Below, piece by piece: positions 32,641 to 43,905 of a stretch of 64,000 bases of DNA (position 1 is the stretch's first letter; each line of letters opens with the position of its first letter). The translations under genes were made by a program, and so were the position numbers. The notes under the pieces are model-generated. The model made no database searches. It saw only the letters and a list, made by a program, of their open reading frames with translations, and had not been told where the DNA came from. This DNA is from Diplolepis rosae (taxonomy: Eukaryota; Arthropoda; Insecta; Hymenoptera; Diplolepididae). The stretch is from positions 6,386,001 through 6,450,000 of the forward strand of contig JAPYXD010000704.1 in NCBI GenBank assembly GCA_030998225.1, in the 5' to 3' direction.

Positions 32641-33660
32641 GAGTCAAACTTTCTCAAGTCGACCACCAAAACCAAAATTTCGTTTTTTTATCATTCTGTC
32701 CATAATCGATAGATGTTTCGATAAAAAACAACTCCATGAATTATTTTTTCAGAAAAATCATTTTTGAAAAAGTTATTTGCAGTTGAATATTTATACAGGG
32801 TTTTATACTAATTAACATAGCTTGCGAACGATTCAATGGATTTTCATGCGACTTGCGTCAAAATGGAGATCGAATTTCACCCTATAACATGACGCAATCA
32901 GATTTTGCAAAAAAAAATTTTATTCTAAAAAAAAGTTATTGTTTATAAACAATTGAATAATTTTTCAACTTCTGGACCTTCAATCTGAATCGGACAAAAT
33001 CATTTATATACTACATTGTTTTGAGCTATGATTTCAATTCAAAAAAGTTAGTGCACTTAAACGCTTTTTGATTTAAAGAACTTTATAACAAGCGTCACTT
33101 AGGCGCGAGCCCTTCTCAAGCGGCAGAGAGTGCGGCGAATAATCTTGCGCACTCTTTCCTTCAGTTTTATTATTGCAGTTTGACTTTCATATTACAGGTT
33201 TTGATGCATATTATTGAAACAAATTCAAACTTTAAAAAAATATTTATTTCTTGTACACAGTTTCTAGTGTAAAATTTTTGTCAGAAGAAAAAATCTTGCA
33301 TATCAGTTTCGCACCGTTGATTGGTATGTAACAATGAAATTTGCGCGTATTTTTTAAAGTTATATATCCACCAATTTCTTTCAACCCACTTTCGACCATG
33401 GCTCATTTTAAAGGGAAAAAGTCAATCTTTTTTTTAAACATAATTTTGGAAAGAAAATAAACGGCTGCACTTGGAGAAAAACTCAAAAATATGTTTATAA
33501 TTAAAAAATGAAGCTCAAATAAATTTTTTAATCTAAAAACATTGCCTTCAGCGTAAAGTTGATGAAAAAATTAGCTCTCTGCTAATTTTTATTAGTGGCA
33601 ATGAGTGGATATTATTTAGAATGTAATAGTAGTGACTGAAGTGTAACAAAAATAAAAATA
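32641..33660. other. A+T-rich spacer with minor repeats
   Basis: No gene motif seen. At 32785-33000 the sequence has the look of a short dispersed repeat (TACAGGG start, TGACGCAATCAGATTTTG) but no second copy occurs in the window. Confidence 0.35.
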
Positions 33661-33665
33661 AAAAA

Positions 33666-33845
33666 ATGAATGACATATCATCTGATGAATCGAAAGATGA
33701 AGAAGAAATTAATAAAAACTTTGAAACTAAAGCACAATTAATAGTAGAAACTGACACCTTACCCAAAAAGTCCGCTGACAGATACATGCTAGTCTAAGAT
33801 AATTACCAAAGATGGAAAAAAGAAAATAGAAATCTGAACCTTAAT
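33666..33845 (+). pseudogene. N-terminal fragment of a Crypton-like tyrosine recombinase protein
   Basis: Starts at Met 33666 with an acidic region (ISSDESKDEEEINKNFETKA), then LPKKSADRYMLV, a stop, and DNYQRWKKENRN. The pattern P-x-K-S-x-x-R-Y-x-x-x-Y-x-x-x-x-x-W is the start of a large arthropod family of proteins related to Crypton tyrosine recombinases. Only about 60 residues are left, and the stop replaces the conserved Tyr codon. No catalytic part is found downstream. Confidence 0.45.
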
Positions 33846-33939
33846 TTATAGTCGGGGCAGGCATCAATATATTCCAATGGACACATGCAATTGTTTTCGT
33901 ACTTTCGACCGGATAGCAAGAAAAATAGTATACACTACA

Positions 33940-34383
33940 TGGGTATATTGTATTGCAATAGAAATATTTACTTCAGTAATTTTTCCATTTGTTTCTTTTG
34001 GGTATGCGCACAATAATCGGTTGTAATGGGAATTTTCAAACGCTTTGACGCAAGATGAAGTTGTTGAATCGACCAGAAGATTCAGTGAATGTGAAATAAA
34101 GTTTAGTTTAATTGGACTCTATTTCTATCTGCAATTATGGCACCAAATGCAAAATTGAGGGATATGTACAAGTATTGAAATTTTATGCATTAGCTCCTGG
34201 ATTTATCTAGAATTATTTGCAAATGTATATTTTTAAAACATACACTCAGGAAAATGGATTACAAAATTAACGATCCTGATGCAATTACCATAGGACAGCT
34301 ATCTAAGATTATAGGCGCTAACCAGGATCGTTAATTTTACAATCTATTTTTCTCTCTGTAGATTATTCTACCATATATTCCAC
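33940..34383 (+). repeat. Dispersed repeat R, copy 1
   Basis: Matches 36728-37165 almost base for base from TATTGCAATA to AGATTATTCTACCA. It contains a 120-bp MITE (34241-34360) as its right part. It abuts a mariner fragment that begins at the same AGATTATTCTACCA border. Confidence 0.9.
34241..34360. mobile_element. Short MITE with TACAC..GAG-type ends (copy 1)
   Basis: Left TACACTCAGGAAAATGGATT pairs with TACAGAGAGAAAAATAGATT read from the right. The arms continue through AAAATTAACGATCCTG and CAGGATCGTTAATTTTA. A short unpaired centre gives an almost complete hairpin of 120 bp. Confidence 0.85.
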
Positions 34384-34605
34384 CATGTTCTCCAAATCTG
34401 GCCCCTAGTGATTTCTGGCTTTTTGCTGACCAAAAAAAATGTTTCAGGGAAAGAGATTTGGCTCCAATAAAAAAGTAATTGCCGAAACTGAGGCCTATTT
34501 TGAGAGTAAAGACGGATCATTCTACAAAAAAGGCATCGAAAAGTTAGAGAAGCGTTGGAATGAATGTATTATGCTTGAAGGGAACTATGTTGATGAATGA
34601 AGTCG
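34375..34605 (+). pseudogene. Mariner transposase C-terminal fragment
   Basis: One frame reads YIPPCSPNLAPSDFWLFADQKKCF, with the third catalytic Asp in APSDFWLF. It continues with EVIAETEAYF-like sequence, YKKGIEKLEKRWNECI and EGNYVDE before the stop. This is the last 75 or so residues of a mariner-type transposase. The rest is absent, and repeat R takes its place on the left. Confidence 0.85.
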
Positions 34606-35187
34606 AATGTCTAGCAAAAAAAAATTTTTTATCTTGTATAATCAAAATGTTATTAACTTATTTAATGTATGATTGGACTAATTTTCCGAGTATACATTGT
34701 TTGGCTTGGCGCTGGTCACGTAACAAAACTCTGAGCCAGGCTTAGATTCGGCTCGATGTGGTTGTGAACCTAGTTGCCAGACTAGGATCAAACCTGGTTT
34801 TTTGCACGAGATTATATGTAATATCGTGATTTCAGAGATAGCTTTTGAGGCTATGTTTTACTTATCCGATCTTTACCTGATCTTACCGAAAGGCGAAGGG
34901 CGAAAGAAAATTGTCGGTAATCCAAGGCGGGTCCTGGATTAACATAATTTGGACCTGACTAGCAGGCTACTAAAATTTTCACACTAGTGCCCAATACTAA
35001 TATAGGATTTTTGCTGTAAATTAAGATGTTTTTTTTTTTTTTTAGTAGTGAGTTTTATTTTTGTACAAGACTTTTTCCATGCTGAAAATACAATATTTTT
35101 TTATGTTTTACAAAAATTATTGAATATTCACAAAATTTATAATGTATATAAATGTAATTGATATGAGTTGTATAATGTAATAGTATA
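34606..35187. other. Spacer with poly-T tract, no gene seen
   Basis: Moderately G+C sequence at 34700-34970 without a recognisable frame, then a poly-T run (35029-35043). Confidence 0.35.
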
Positions 35188-35527
35188 TTATGTGCCTAGG
35201 CGCATAATAAGGGTTATTACGCGACGAGCGACAATGCTTGCAGGAGATCGAAGCCAAGGCATAGTCGAGGTGTAGCTGAGATGAAGCCGATACAAAGCCG
35301 AGACGAAGCCGAGGCGCGATCAGTCCTGCGAGTACAAAGCTTTGTCAGTACGGTGCCAACGCTGTACGAAGAAGAAGAAGAATAAGTAGAAGATTATGCT
35401 CCGCTGTATCGTAATATGCGCATGTGCAGTTCAATTTTTACATTATGTTCCTCTGTATCGTAATACACAACATTACGCTACTCTCAACTGTAGCATAAAA
35501 ACGCGTTTATGCGCCGGAGGCACATAA
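35188..35527. mobile_element. MITE with TTATGTGCC termini and GAAGCCGAG repeats
   Basis: The ends TTATGTGCCTAGGCGCATAA and (read inward from the right) TTATGTGCCTCCGGCGCATA are themselves near-palindromes. The interior has a run of about seven GAAGCCGAG-like 10-bp units (35250-35315), a GAAGAAGAAGAA tract, and pairs of TGTATCGTAAT words. A longer, inverted relative is at 59326-59889. Confidence 0.8.
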
Positions 35528-36136
35528 ATTATATTATAATACGTGGGTCATCTTCAACATTTGAATATGGATGTACATACCATTAGGATTGAATAATTTC
35601 GAGTTTACTACCGTTATTTTTTGGATAAGCTCTACTTAACAAACTCAAGATAGTATACCTATGTTTATGAAAAATGGAGAAATATATCGTAACGTTGAAG
35701 CAATGAAATAGATTTTCACAAATTGCAGTCAAACCTAGAGTAGCGGATTTTTGTAGCTTGCCGGTCTTGTATTATTTTTTCATAGCTCATTGGCACCACT
35801 AATGCTTCATATACATCGTTTGTACAGCCAATCCCGGCGCAATAGGTGATGAGATGGCGGATACGAATAGCTACGGCTACGATAGGTTTGACTTAATTTA
35901 TTTTTATATTTCTGATGGTATTAATGAACATCGTTTTTGCAACACGATATACATAATAGACGCTTATGAACCTCATCGCAAAGAAAGATTTTTATGAGTT
36001 TTAATTGAAATTCGTAAAAATGACAGGTAACTCATCCGAGCTGCAGATACATTTTTCACCATTTGCACGGGAGTTAAGTCTTTTGGTAGAAAAAAAGCCG
36101 AAAAAACCGTGTGCAGTTTGTGGATAGTTTCTGATA
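35528..36136. other. 3' flank of gene A
   Basis: Contains a minus-strand AATAAA (35897-35902), about 235 bases past the gene A stop, a candidate polyadenylation signal. Nothing else was recognised. Confidence 0.4.
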
Positions 36137-39100
36137 CTACCATGGGCCACGGCAATTGCCAAGCGGAAAACAACCAAACAAACTTTTATCCCTAGATGGT
36201 CCTTCATTCATATCACCTTCGGAAAGCGAACTACCCGGGATTCTCAATGATAAATCTTCCTGCATCTGTAATCATTTGTTTCTTAGACAATCACATATTT
36301 CTTGTAGAATTAAAAATCAATTTATAAAGTATTGCTTGTATATTAAATAATCACTGTATACTGCATGTACAGCACATAAATGTTTCTAATACTTACGTCA
36401 GCTCTTGCGATTGTATTAGATTTCATTCTATGATACTCTTTCTCATAATTTCTATGAATACCTCCCCGATTTTCACGTGTATCCTGTGCAATCAATTGTA
36501 GAATAAAGGCCAAGCGGTCGTAAACATATGTGAATAAAAATATTGCTCCCTTTTTTGAATCTTCCTTACTTCCCACATAAATTCCAATCACCATTTTATT
36601 ATGAAGCAAAGGACTTCCAATGTCAAACTAAAATTGATAAAATTATTTTTGAACTATTACTTCAATATTTTTAATATTATAAAAATTATGTGAGCATGAG
36701 AAGATTTGAATAAGCAATACTACTGAAAATTCTTCAATATAATGTATTGCAATAAAAACATTTACTTCAGTAATTTTTCCATTTGTTTCTTTTGGGTATG
36801 CGCACAATAATCGGTTGTAATGGGAATTTTCAAACGCTTTGACGCAAGATGAAGTTGTTAAATCGACCAGAAGATTCAGTGACTGTGAAATAAAGTTTAG
36901 TTTAATTGGACTCTATTTCTATCTGCAATTATGGCACCAAATGCAAAATTGAGGAATATGTACAAGTATTGAAATCTTATGCATCAGCTCCTGGAATTAT
37001 CTAGAATTCTTTGCGAATGTACATTTTTAAAACATAAACTTAGGAAAATGGATTGTAAAATTAACGACCCTGATGCAATTACTATAGGATAGTTATCTAA
37101 GATTATAGGCGCTAACCGGGATCATTAATTTTATAATCTATTTTTCTCTTCGTAGATTATTCTACCAGTTCACCTAATATGTTGCATGTAAAGCCTTATT
37201 TGCAAATTTTTTTTGTAACTTACGCAATGCTGGCCTGCTTCATTGAATCCAGATAATACTAATTCTTTACCATCATCTATCTTAATTTGTTGATAATTGT
37301 GGATCAACGGAAGTTCAACCATTTCTGTGTGAACTCGGTTTTTTAACTTTTGAATAAAAACAACAGTGTAATGAATAAAAACAAGCAATAGATGTACGTC
37401 CATTAAATGGTACCACTACAAAACAGTCTAAGTTCCTAGATATAATATTTTCAGTATAATTTTAAGAACTTTACAGCCAATTCAACTATACAGATTTCTA
37501 CAATAAAGCATATTATTTATAGGTCACGATCTAAATTTTTTGTTGTTCTGACCAAAAATAATATAAATTTTACTGCCTCACCGCAAAGTAGTTATGATAG
37601 CCAAAAAATTTACTTTAAGTGAACGCATGTGAAAGAGAAATATTTATATATATAATTAGAGAAATTCCTTTAAACATCACGGTAGCTTCTACTAATAGGG
37701 GTGCAAGAGAATTTGACTGTGAATTACTTTTACATAACTCACGTTCTTATTGTATAGAACCACCATACCATCAAAAAGGAAAAATATTAACATGGATTTT
37801 CGAAATAGTGAATAATGTTTAAAAATAAAGACTTTCAGCTTATATGTTGTTGTGGTTCGATCATTAGAATACATGAACTAATTCTACAATATGTATGTAT
37901 TTTATCGAGCACTTGTTTTCTGGTTAAAAAAATGAATTTTCGATTTGTAATACTTGTAGTATATTTTTAAATTGAAAAGGAAAATATACATTTAATAAAA
38001 AAAATTTGCAATTTAAATTTGTAGATCTTTTCGTAATTCGAAACTTTGTATCATAACGTTTTTTTCGTATCTCCTATAGTTTAGCTAGAAAATGGAATAT
38101 AATACAATTAATTGGTAGAGATTTATAAGCACTATCAAAAACTGTTCCGTGGGAACAATTTAGCTTTATTTTTTCTACGAAACAAGACAGATCTTTCAGC
38201 ACAGAAAGTAGCAATATTTTAGTTTCAAGATTTTTAATTCTTTATTGCTATAAGCCGCTTAGGCTTCAGCATATCTTTATGCATCGGGTTTAGCCCAAGT
38301 CTGTAATTGAAGGATAGTTCCTACTAAGAATATTAGATAGATTATATTACTGCTAAACTGTAAACTCTAGGGTTTAATTGCCTCCGACCATTCGAAATTC
38401 AATATTAGCAAGATTCGTGGGTTTTTCCGAGTCGGGCCTCTTCGGCAAGGATCAGAGAGTACATCCTAGACAATCTGTATCACTCAGGACTTGGATGTAC
38501 GAGGTCTGTCAGGAAAGTATCAGGTTTACAAAGCTATTTTTGAGTTCGGCGGATTTTGTGATTGTTAAAAATGACTGAAAAACAAGATCAACGAATTTGC
38601 ATCAAATTTTGTTTTCAACTCGCAAAAACGAGTTCGCAAACTATTCACATGATGCAGGAGGCCTTTGGGAATGAGTGTATGAACAAAACATGAATAAAAG
38701 AGTGGTATAATCGATTCAAGGGAGGCCGCACTTCTGTTGATAGTGATTCTCGTTCTGGCCGACCTTCGACGACAAAAATCTTGGGTAATATTGAGCGGTT
38801 GCGACTTGCGATTGAAGGTGATCGTCGATTAACTGTTCGTGAACTAGAAAATGATCTCGGAATACCGAAGACTACTGTTTGGGAAATTTTGAACAAGATT
38901 TTAGGAATGACTCGCGTGTGTGCGGTGACTGGCTTCTTCACCACGATGACGCGCTAGCGCATTCATCGAATCCTGTGCAGCAGTTTCTGAGTAAACACAG
39001 TATCGCATTGCTTTGACAACCTCCGTACAGTCCCGACACAGTCCCCTGTGACTTTTGGCTGTTTCCAAAATTCAAAAAACCACTCAAAGGACGTCGATTC

Positions 39101-41889
39101 GATAACAAAACGACGGTTGAAAATAATGAGACGAGCGTACTGAAGGCCATCCCTAAAAGTGAGTTCCAGGACTGTTTCGAGAAGTGGAAACATCGCTGGA
39201 ATCGTGTTATTCAATCAAGTGGGGATTACTTTGAAGGATTCCATCCGCCCGATGATGAAGAATAACGCCAGCGTGGAGATATAAAGGTAGGCCCGATACT
39301 TTCCGGATAGACCTCTTATATACCTAGGAGAAAAGAAGTCATTCTAACTAAGGCAACTGACCGATGCAGTATTGTAACACTCGAGTCAGCTTTTACAAAA
39401 TCGTGCTCATTCAAGTTTAAGTAAACGTCCATTCTACTTTAAAATAAAACTAAGTTGTTACATTGAAAGGGATGGTACACGTTTTATTCAACACAAGTTC
39501 AATCCTTGCATACACCGAAAAAAATTCCTTGTACCCGTATACTATTTTGCCTAGTTAGGACCAGTGATCCCAGAACGTGGGAGCTGGCGGCCCCCACCAT
39601 AGACCCCACCAGCTCATGGCTTCTTTCTCGCTCTACTGCCATAGGTTGGTTGAATGAGGAAGACATAATGAACTTGAGGCATCTATGGTGGGGGCCTCCA
39701 GCTCCCACGTTCTGGGATCACTGGTTAGGACAGGGGCCAACTTTGCAATCCTAGTTGAAATGACAAAGTTCAAGTTGAGTAAGAAAAACAAAGAAAGCAA
39801 GTTGATTTGACGGACAGATCCTTTCAGGCGCATGTATTAAACGTAACCAAAAAACAACTTTACGTTTATGATCTACCAGGGCAAAATTTATATTGATAAA
39901 TGTGCGTCTTAAAGAATTATTGACAAAAATGAATTTTTGTTTACACAGAGAAAAAGTAATAAATACAGTAAGAAATACAGAAGATATTCTTTTTACAGCG
40001 GAGTTTTGTAATAACAGCATAGCAATTTTAATTCAATTTAATTGTTAATAGAACTAGAATTCTTTATTTCTCTGTAACAAGGTTTATATTGGTTTGTTTA
40101 ACTGTATGGGTGATAGTTGACTCTCGGAAAAAAAAATGTTTCGGTGTACCCTACTTCATTTAAGAGGAATATATTCAACGTTGTGTACGTTTCAGTTGAC
40201 ACAAGTTCCATCCTTTCGCATCTCAACTCTTTTCAGAGGAACTTAAGCCTACAGAAACCATTATCACAATTCTTGATTTTTCAAAAATACAAAAAATGCT
40301 CTTATTTTCACAATTTTGGTCAGATGTGACTGCTTAACGACCTTGTCATTACTTTTTTGGCTCGAATAAAGTATACCAGAGCTCAATTTAATCCGATAAT
40401 TCTATCGAGAGTTGTCGAGTATACGACTTACTACTATAGACAAACAGACACTTTCGTAAAATCCGTTTTTTCTGACTCAGGGGGTCTCAAAACGTAAAGA
40501 TTAGATGAAAACTCCAAAAGTGGTTTTTCACATAAAACCAATACCTTCTTATATTATGAGAATATAATAAATCTGAAAATAACATAAACAAATTTTGATA
40601 TTTAGCTGCGACTGTGTGAGATACAAAATTATTTGAATCACATACTTTCATGTAGAGTATGACTGTATCGTTAAATATTGGCTGCAATCTCTTTAGTTTA
40701 TTTCATAGTTCTTAGTTAAGTTCACTGATTATATGGTTACAATATACACGCATAGTTCTTTTCATTATTTGTTACTTATCGAAAATTATCGTTCTTCAAA
40801 CTATGTAAGTTTCTCTACAATTCATAGTAGATTGTGATAAACAAGGTTATCACAATAAGATAGCTAAATGAAAAACAAAAATACAACATTCTCATAGCCC
40901 GTTTTCTTGTGTTACCCTTCTTATTTTTAGGCAACTTACTGATACGAAGCCAATATTGTAAGAAAAGAGTTTATTTTGTCGAAACTTAGGATGGGTAAAA
41001 ATTGAGTCAATATCTTCTTGTGTCCGATCAGTGAATACTTTAATTTTACAATCGACTTGCTCATTTGAAATTTCATTCTTTTTGAATAAAGTTTCATAAG
41101 GTTTGATACAATGGGCTGGTGCTAGAAGGTGAACGTCAGTAACAAAAAATGTAACGCAGAGTCTTTGCGAAATTTCTTGTACTAGTTTTATTTGTGCCAC
41201 GTAAGTCATATGATCATCCAGGTTTCCATTTATAATTTTACGATCCAATGATGATAAAAGCTTTGATTCTATTAGGATTAAAAATAAATATTTCAATTCT
41301 AATAAAAATAGCAATATTTTGTAGCTACCTAATTATAAAAAGCAGACGTTATAAAAAAAAACGATCCACATGGAAGGACTTAGAAAAAACTGCATTTTTT
41401 GTGTACCATTGATCTTTGTGTAATTTAGTTTGTACAAAAATGTTGAAAGTTATAATTATTAATAATTTTTATTACAGTTCTTAAAGTATTAACAGAGTTT
41501 AAAAGCTGATTTTTCAGAAGTAAAAGGTGATATACAATTTATATAAACTGATAAAATTATTACAAGTGTTCCTGAACAAAAAATTAGTCCTTTAATAATT
41601 TTTTGATCATTGATGCTTTCATTTATTTTTTAATTTTTAAGACATAATGATATTTTGAATAAACAATAAACAATATTGTACTCGAAAACGGTTTCTTACA
41701 TTACGTAAATTTATTAATGAACTTACAATATGCTTTTCCAATCGGATTTTTGTGAAAACATTTTTTATTAGAACGATTTTGAAAACAAAATGATAGAAAA
41801 AATTAAGATAATTCAATTCTCATTGACTTACTCTTAGCATTGTTGGCATGTACGGAAATACATAATAAAAAAATAATTATAACCTGCAT
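36137..41889 (-). CDS. Serine protease homolog A (complete, 5 exons, non-catalytic)
   Basis: Exons on the minus strand: 41889-41832, 41268-40940, 37346-37224, 36627-36397 and 36265-36137, all GT-AG with GTAAGT donors and matching phases (1,0,0,0), giving 289 aa. Exon 1 encodes the signal peptide (MQVIIIFLLCISVHANNA). Exon 2 has an activation-like site (DRK then IINGN, residue 31) and LLAPAHC with the catalytic His kept (His72, Cys57-Cys73 pair). At YNIGFV Asp102 is Asn124. Exon 4 begins FDIGSPLLHNKMVIGIYV: the neighbouring Asp is kept but the active Ser is Ile173. It should be inactive. The region normally between GWG (here SGF) and GDSGGP is about 40 residues shorter than in chymotrypsins. 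After LFTYVYDRL the protein has a polar tail of about 80 residues, partly in exon 5. Introns hold a mariner, a foldback and repeat R. Confidence 0.78.
36728..37165 (+). repeat. Dispersed repeat R, copy 2 (in gene A intron 3)
   Basis: Second copy of 33940-34383, including the MITE at 37035-37154. It fills most of the intron between exons 3 and 4 of gene A. A few base changes separate the copies. Confidence 0.9.
37035..37154. mobile_element. Short MITE with TACAC..GAG-type ends (copy 2)
   Basis: Same 120-bp hairpin as at 34241-34360, with slightly eroded ends (TAAACTTAGGAAAATGGATT; TACGAAGAG read from the right). Confidence 0.8.
38500..39316 (+). mobile_element. Mariner element with TIRs and TA duplication (gene A intron 2)
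   Basis: The left end CGAGGTCTGTCAGGAAAGTA follows TA (38498-38499). The right end reads AGAGGTCTATCCGGAAAGTA inward, with TA at 39317-39318. The 817-bp length shows internal deletion. It is the same family as the fragment at 841-1285. Orientation is opposite to gene A. Confidence 0.9.
38571..39265 (+). pseudogene. Mariner DD34D transposase, internally deleted
   Basis: Starts MTEKQDQRICIKFCFQL. It has EWYNRFKGGRTSVDSDSRSG and RRLTVRELENDLGIPKTTV, the two HTH units of the DNA-binding domain, and breaks after GMTRVC. The frame resumes at WLLHHDD (second Asp) and SPDTVPCDF (third Asp), 34 residues apart, and ends GDYFEGFHPPDDEE. About 110 residues with the first Asp are missing, and there are in-frame stops near 38692 and 39017. 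Confidence 0.88.
39562..39724. repeat. Foldback repeat with 43-bp arms
   Basis: CCAGTGATCCCAGAACGTGG... (39562-39605) and ...CCACGTTCTGGGATCACTGG (39682-39724) are inverted copies over about 43 bp, with one or two changes, and surround an 80-bp loop. The duplicated TTAGGAC words at both outer borders (39556 and 39725) may be target duplication. It lies in intron 2 of gene A. The long G+C-rich hairpin could affect splicing or give a small-RNA precursor, but nothing shows that directly. Confidence 0.85.
40378..40575 (-). repeat. Partial copy of the ACATTCTCATC repeat family
   Basis: Shares TAATTCTATCGAGAG, ACAGACACTTTCGTAAAA, GACTCAGGGGGTCTCAAAACGT and a CATAAAACCAATACCTTCT block with 43906-44100, inverted. 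It is in intron 2 of gene A. Confidence 0.8.
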
Positions 41890-42765
41890 TTTTTCGTACG
41901 AAGAGAATTGGCTCACTGAGATTTCTAAATTGAAACTGTTGGTTGCGAGAGATATCTATATCATCTTTGTAAATCGTTAAAAAGTGTTCGTCACAGTTAA
42001 CGGTCCGTAATAAACTTGTACACAAAAAGGTCTCATAAACACGATACTACTTTGATAAGGCTAGAATCTTATGATTGGTAAATCTGAAACTTACGAAACT
42101 TTTTGTCATAAAATTATGATAATTAAAAAAAAATTAAATCATAAAGGAATAATTCAGAAAGAATCTAGGGGGATTATTTTATTTCTTATATATTTGAGAT
42201 TTCAATTAAATTAAGAAAAAATCTTATTTGAATCATTTCATTTTTAAATCTTTCTAGAACCCGTTATTTAATTGCGTAATCGCAGTATTATGAGTAAGCA
42301 TATCTAACTGAAGGGAGAGGCAGATAATACTTTTAAACTAAATTAACGAGAATTAAATAAATGGAATGGTAAATCCATCACTGGAAAAACAGGCGTAGGA
42401 ATTGTATTCACTTGGATTTTAGTATATAATACCTGATTCCAGTGTAGATGTAGAAATTATATTATATTTCTTGAACAGGTTGAGATTCCTCCTAATTTCT
42501 AGGTTTTTTCTATGGATTATAACTAGACTCAACTTGTGTGGACATACAAGTAAAAAATATATAACACGATGTAATAAATTATAGCATACGACAGATAATT
42601 TATTATTTTAGATTTAACTGATAGAAAATAACTCATTGACTATACTTTTAACCAATTTAGTTTGCTTCTTGAACAAATGTGGTTTTTTCATTTTAAAAAA
42701 AATTATCCAACAATTTTATGTAATAATAAATATTGTTGATGTTCTTAGTTTGCTCTAGGGTCCAG
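41890..42765. other. 5' flank of gene A, A+T-rich spacer
   Basis: Presumed promoter side of gene A. No distinct TATA box was fixed. No other gene motif seen. Confidence 0.35.
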
Positions 42766-43260
42766 AAAAAATTTAACTCAAAGTTTCATATTTTCAAACG
42801 TTTCGACTCAGATTGGAGTCCTCATCAGTGATAATTTATTTCTATAACAAATACAAAGGGAAGAAACTTAAAAAAATTGCCCGTGTGACGGATAAACATT
42901 GTGGTATAAAATGATATAAAAAAATTGCACGTGTGAAACTATAAAATTGACCTGAATAACTAAATTTACAAAATAAAAACTGTACAAAAAAATGTTATCG
43001 ATAAAAATACAAAAGGAAGAAACTGAAAAAATTGCACGTGTGACGGATAAAACATTGTGGTAACAAACGATATAAATGTATTGTACGTACGAAAAATATA
43101 AAATTGGTCTAAATAGCTGAATTCTTATAAAAACTGTACAGAATTTTTTTTTTAAAACTACCCTAAGAAAGATTACATATACAGTAAAATTGTAGAAGTT
43201 TAGAAGAATTATTACAGAATAAAAAAGTCTAAAAAACTGCGATTTCATCAAAATAAAATA
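42766..43260 (+). repeat. Dispersed repeat with two ~157-bp tandem units
   Basis: It begins with GGTCCAGAAAAAATTTAACT, then the word CAAACGTTTCGACTCAGATT and GGAGTCCTCATCAGTGATAA. Next is a unit starting AAATACAAA-GGAAGAAACT at 42848 that recurs at 43005, each with AATTGCACGTGTGACGGATA and ATAAAAACTGTAC. An inverted relative lies at 59930-60115. The 'cgaaacg...gagtcctcatcag' word is common in arthropod repeats, but I cannot assign the class. Confidence 0.7.
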
Positions 43261-43399
43261 TTACAGTCTCGCAAAATTGAGCTTGAACTTCAGAAAATTC
43301 AGTAATTTTTTTGTGAATTTAAGAAACAATTTCTTAATTATCAGTCACAAAGTTTTGAATGTTCTGATACCTGTATATGGAAATTATGAAACTTGTAAC

Positions 43400-43905
43400 T
43401 TCTTTTTGAGTTCTTGAATTGACTGAGGAGCATCAGCATACACCTAATCTTTCACGTAACCCCAAAGAAAAAAGTCTAGAGATGTTAAATCGCATTATCT
43501 CTGTGGCTAATTGTAATCGCCGTTTCGAGAAATCACTCGCCCTGGAAACTTTTCACGCAAAAGACCGATGGTTTCGCCACTTGTGTAACACGTAGCGCCG
43601 TCTTGTTGGAAATAAACATCGTCCACATCCATATCTTCCAATTCTGACCATAAAAATTTATCAAATTCGAATCATGGTTCGATAGCGCAATCCATTCACC
43701 GAAACAGCCGCTGCAGCTTCATTTTCAAAAAAATAAGGCCCAATGATCCCTCCTGCCCAAAGACCGCACCAAACAGTTACACGTTGCGGATAGAGAGGCT
43801 TTTCAATCATCATTTTTGGGTTTTCCGAGCCTCAAATGCGAGAATTCTGCTTAATAATCTCCAAGGTCAAAATGAGCCTCATCGCTCATAATGATTTTCA
43901 TTTTT
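43400..43905 (-). pseudogene. DD41D transposase remnant
   Basis: Read on the minus strand in broken frames: IIMSDEAHFDLG (first Asp), ENPKMMIEKPLYPQRVTVW, WAGGIIGPYFFENEAAAAV, VDDVYFQQDGATCYTSGETI (second Asp) and CDLTSLDFF (third Asp), then WGYVK-like sequence. There are 41 residues between the last two Asp, as in 22533-23165. Many stops and indels make this an old, dead copy. Its right border coincides with the start of the repeat at 43906, which seems to have inserted into it. Confidence 0.8.

Noticed and set aside
36001..36207. Minus-strand open frame overlapping gene A exon 5
   Set aside because: Out of frame with the splice-supported exon; the phase-0 reading from the acceptor at 36265 ends at a stop as expected for a last exon.
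841..39316. Shared internal deletion between the two CGAGGTCTG mariner copies
   Set aside because: Both lack the middle, but the junctions differ; the common WLLHHD start is just normal transposase sequence.
42868..43251. Hydrophobic minus-strand open frame of 127 codons
   Set aside because: It overlaps two tandem repeat units, and its internal repetition follows the 157-bp DNA period.
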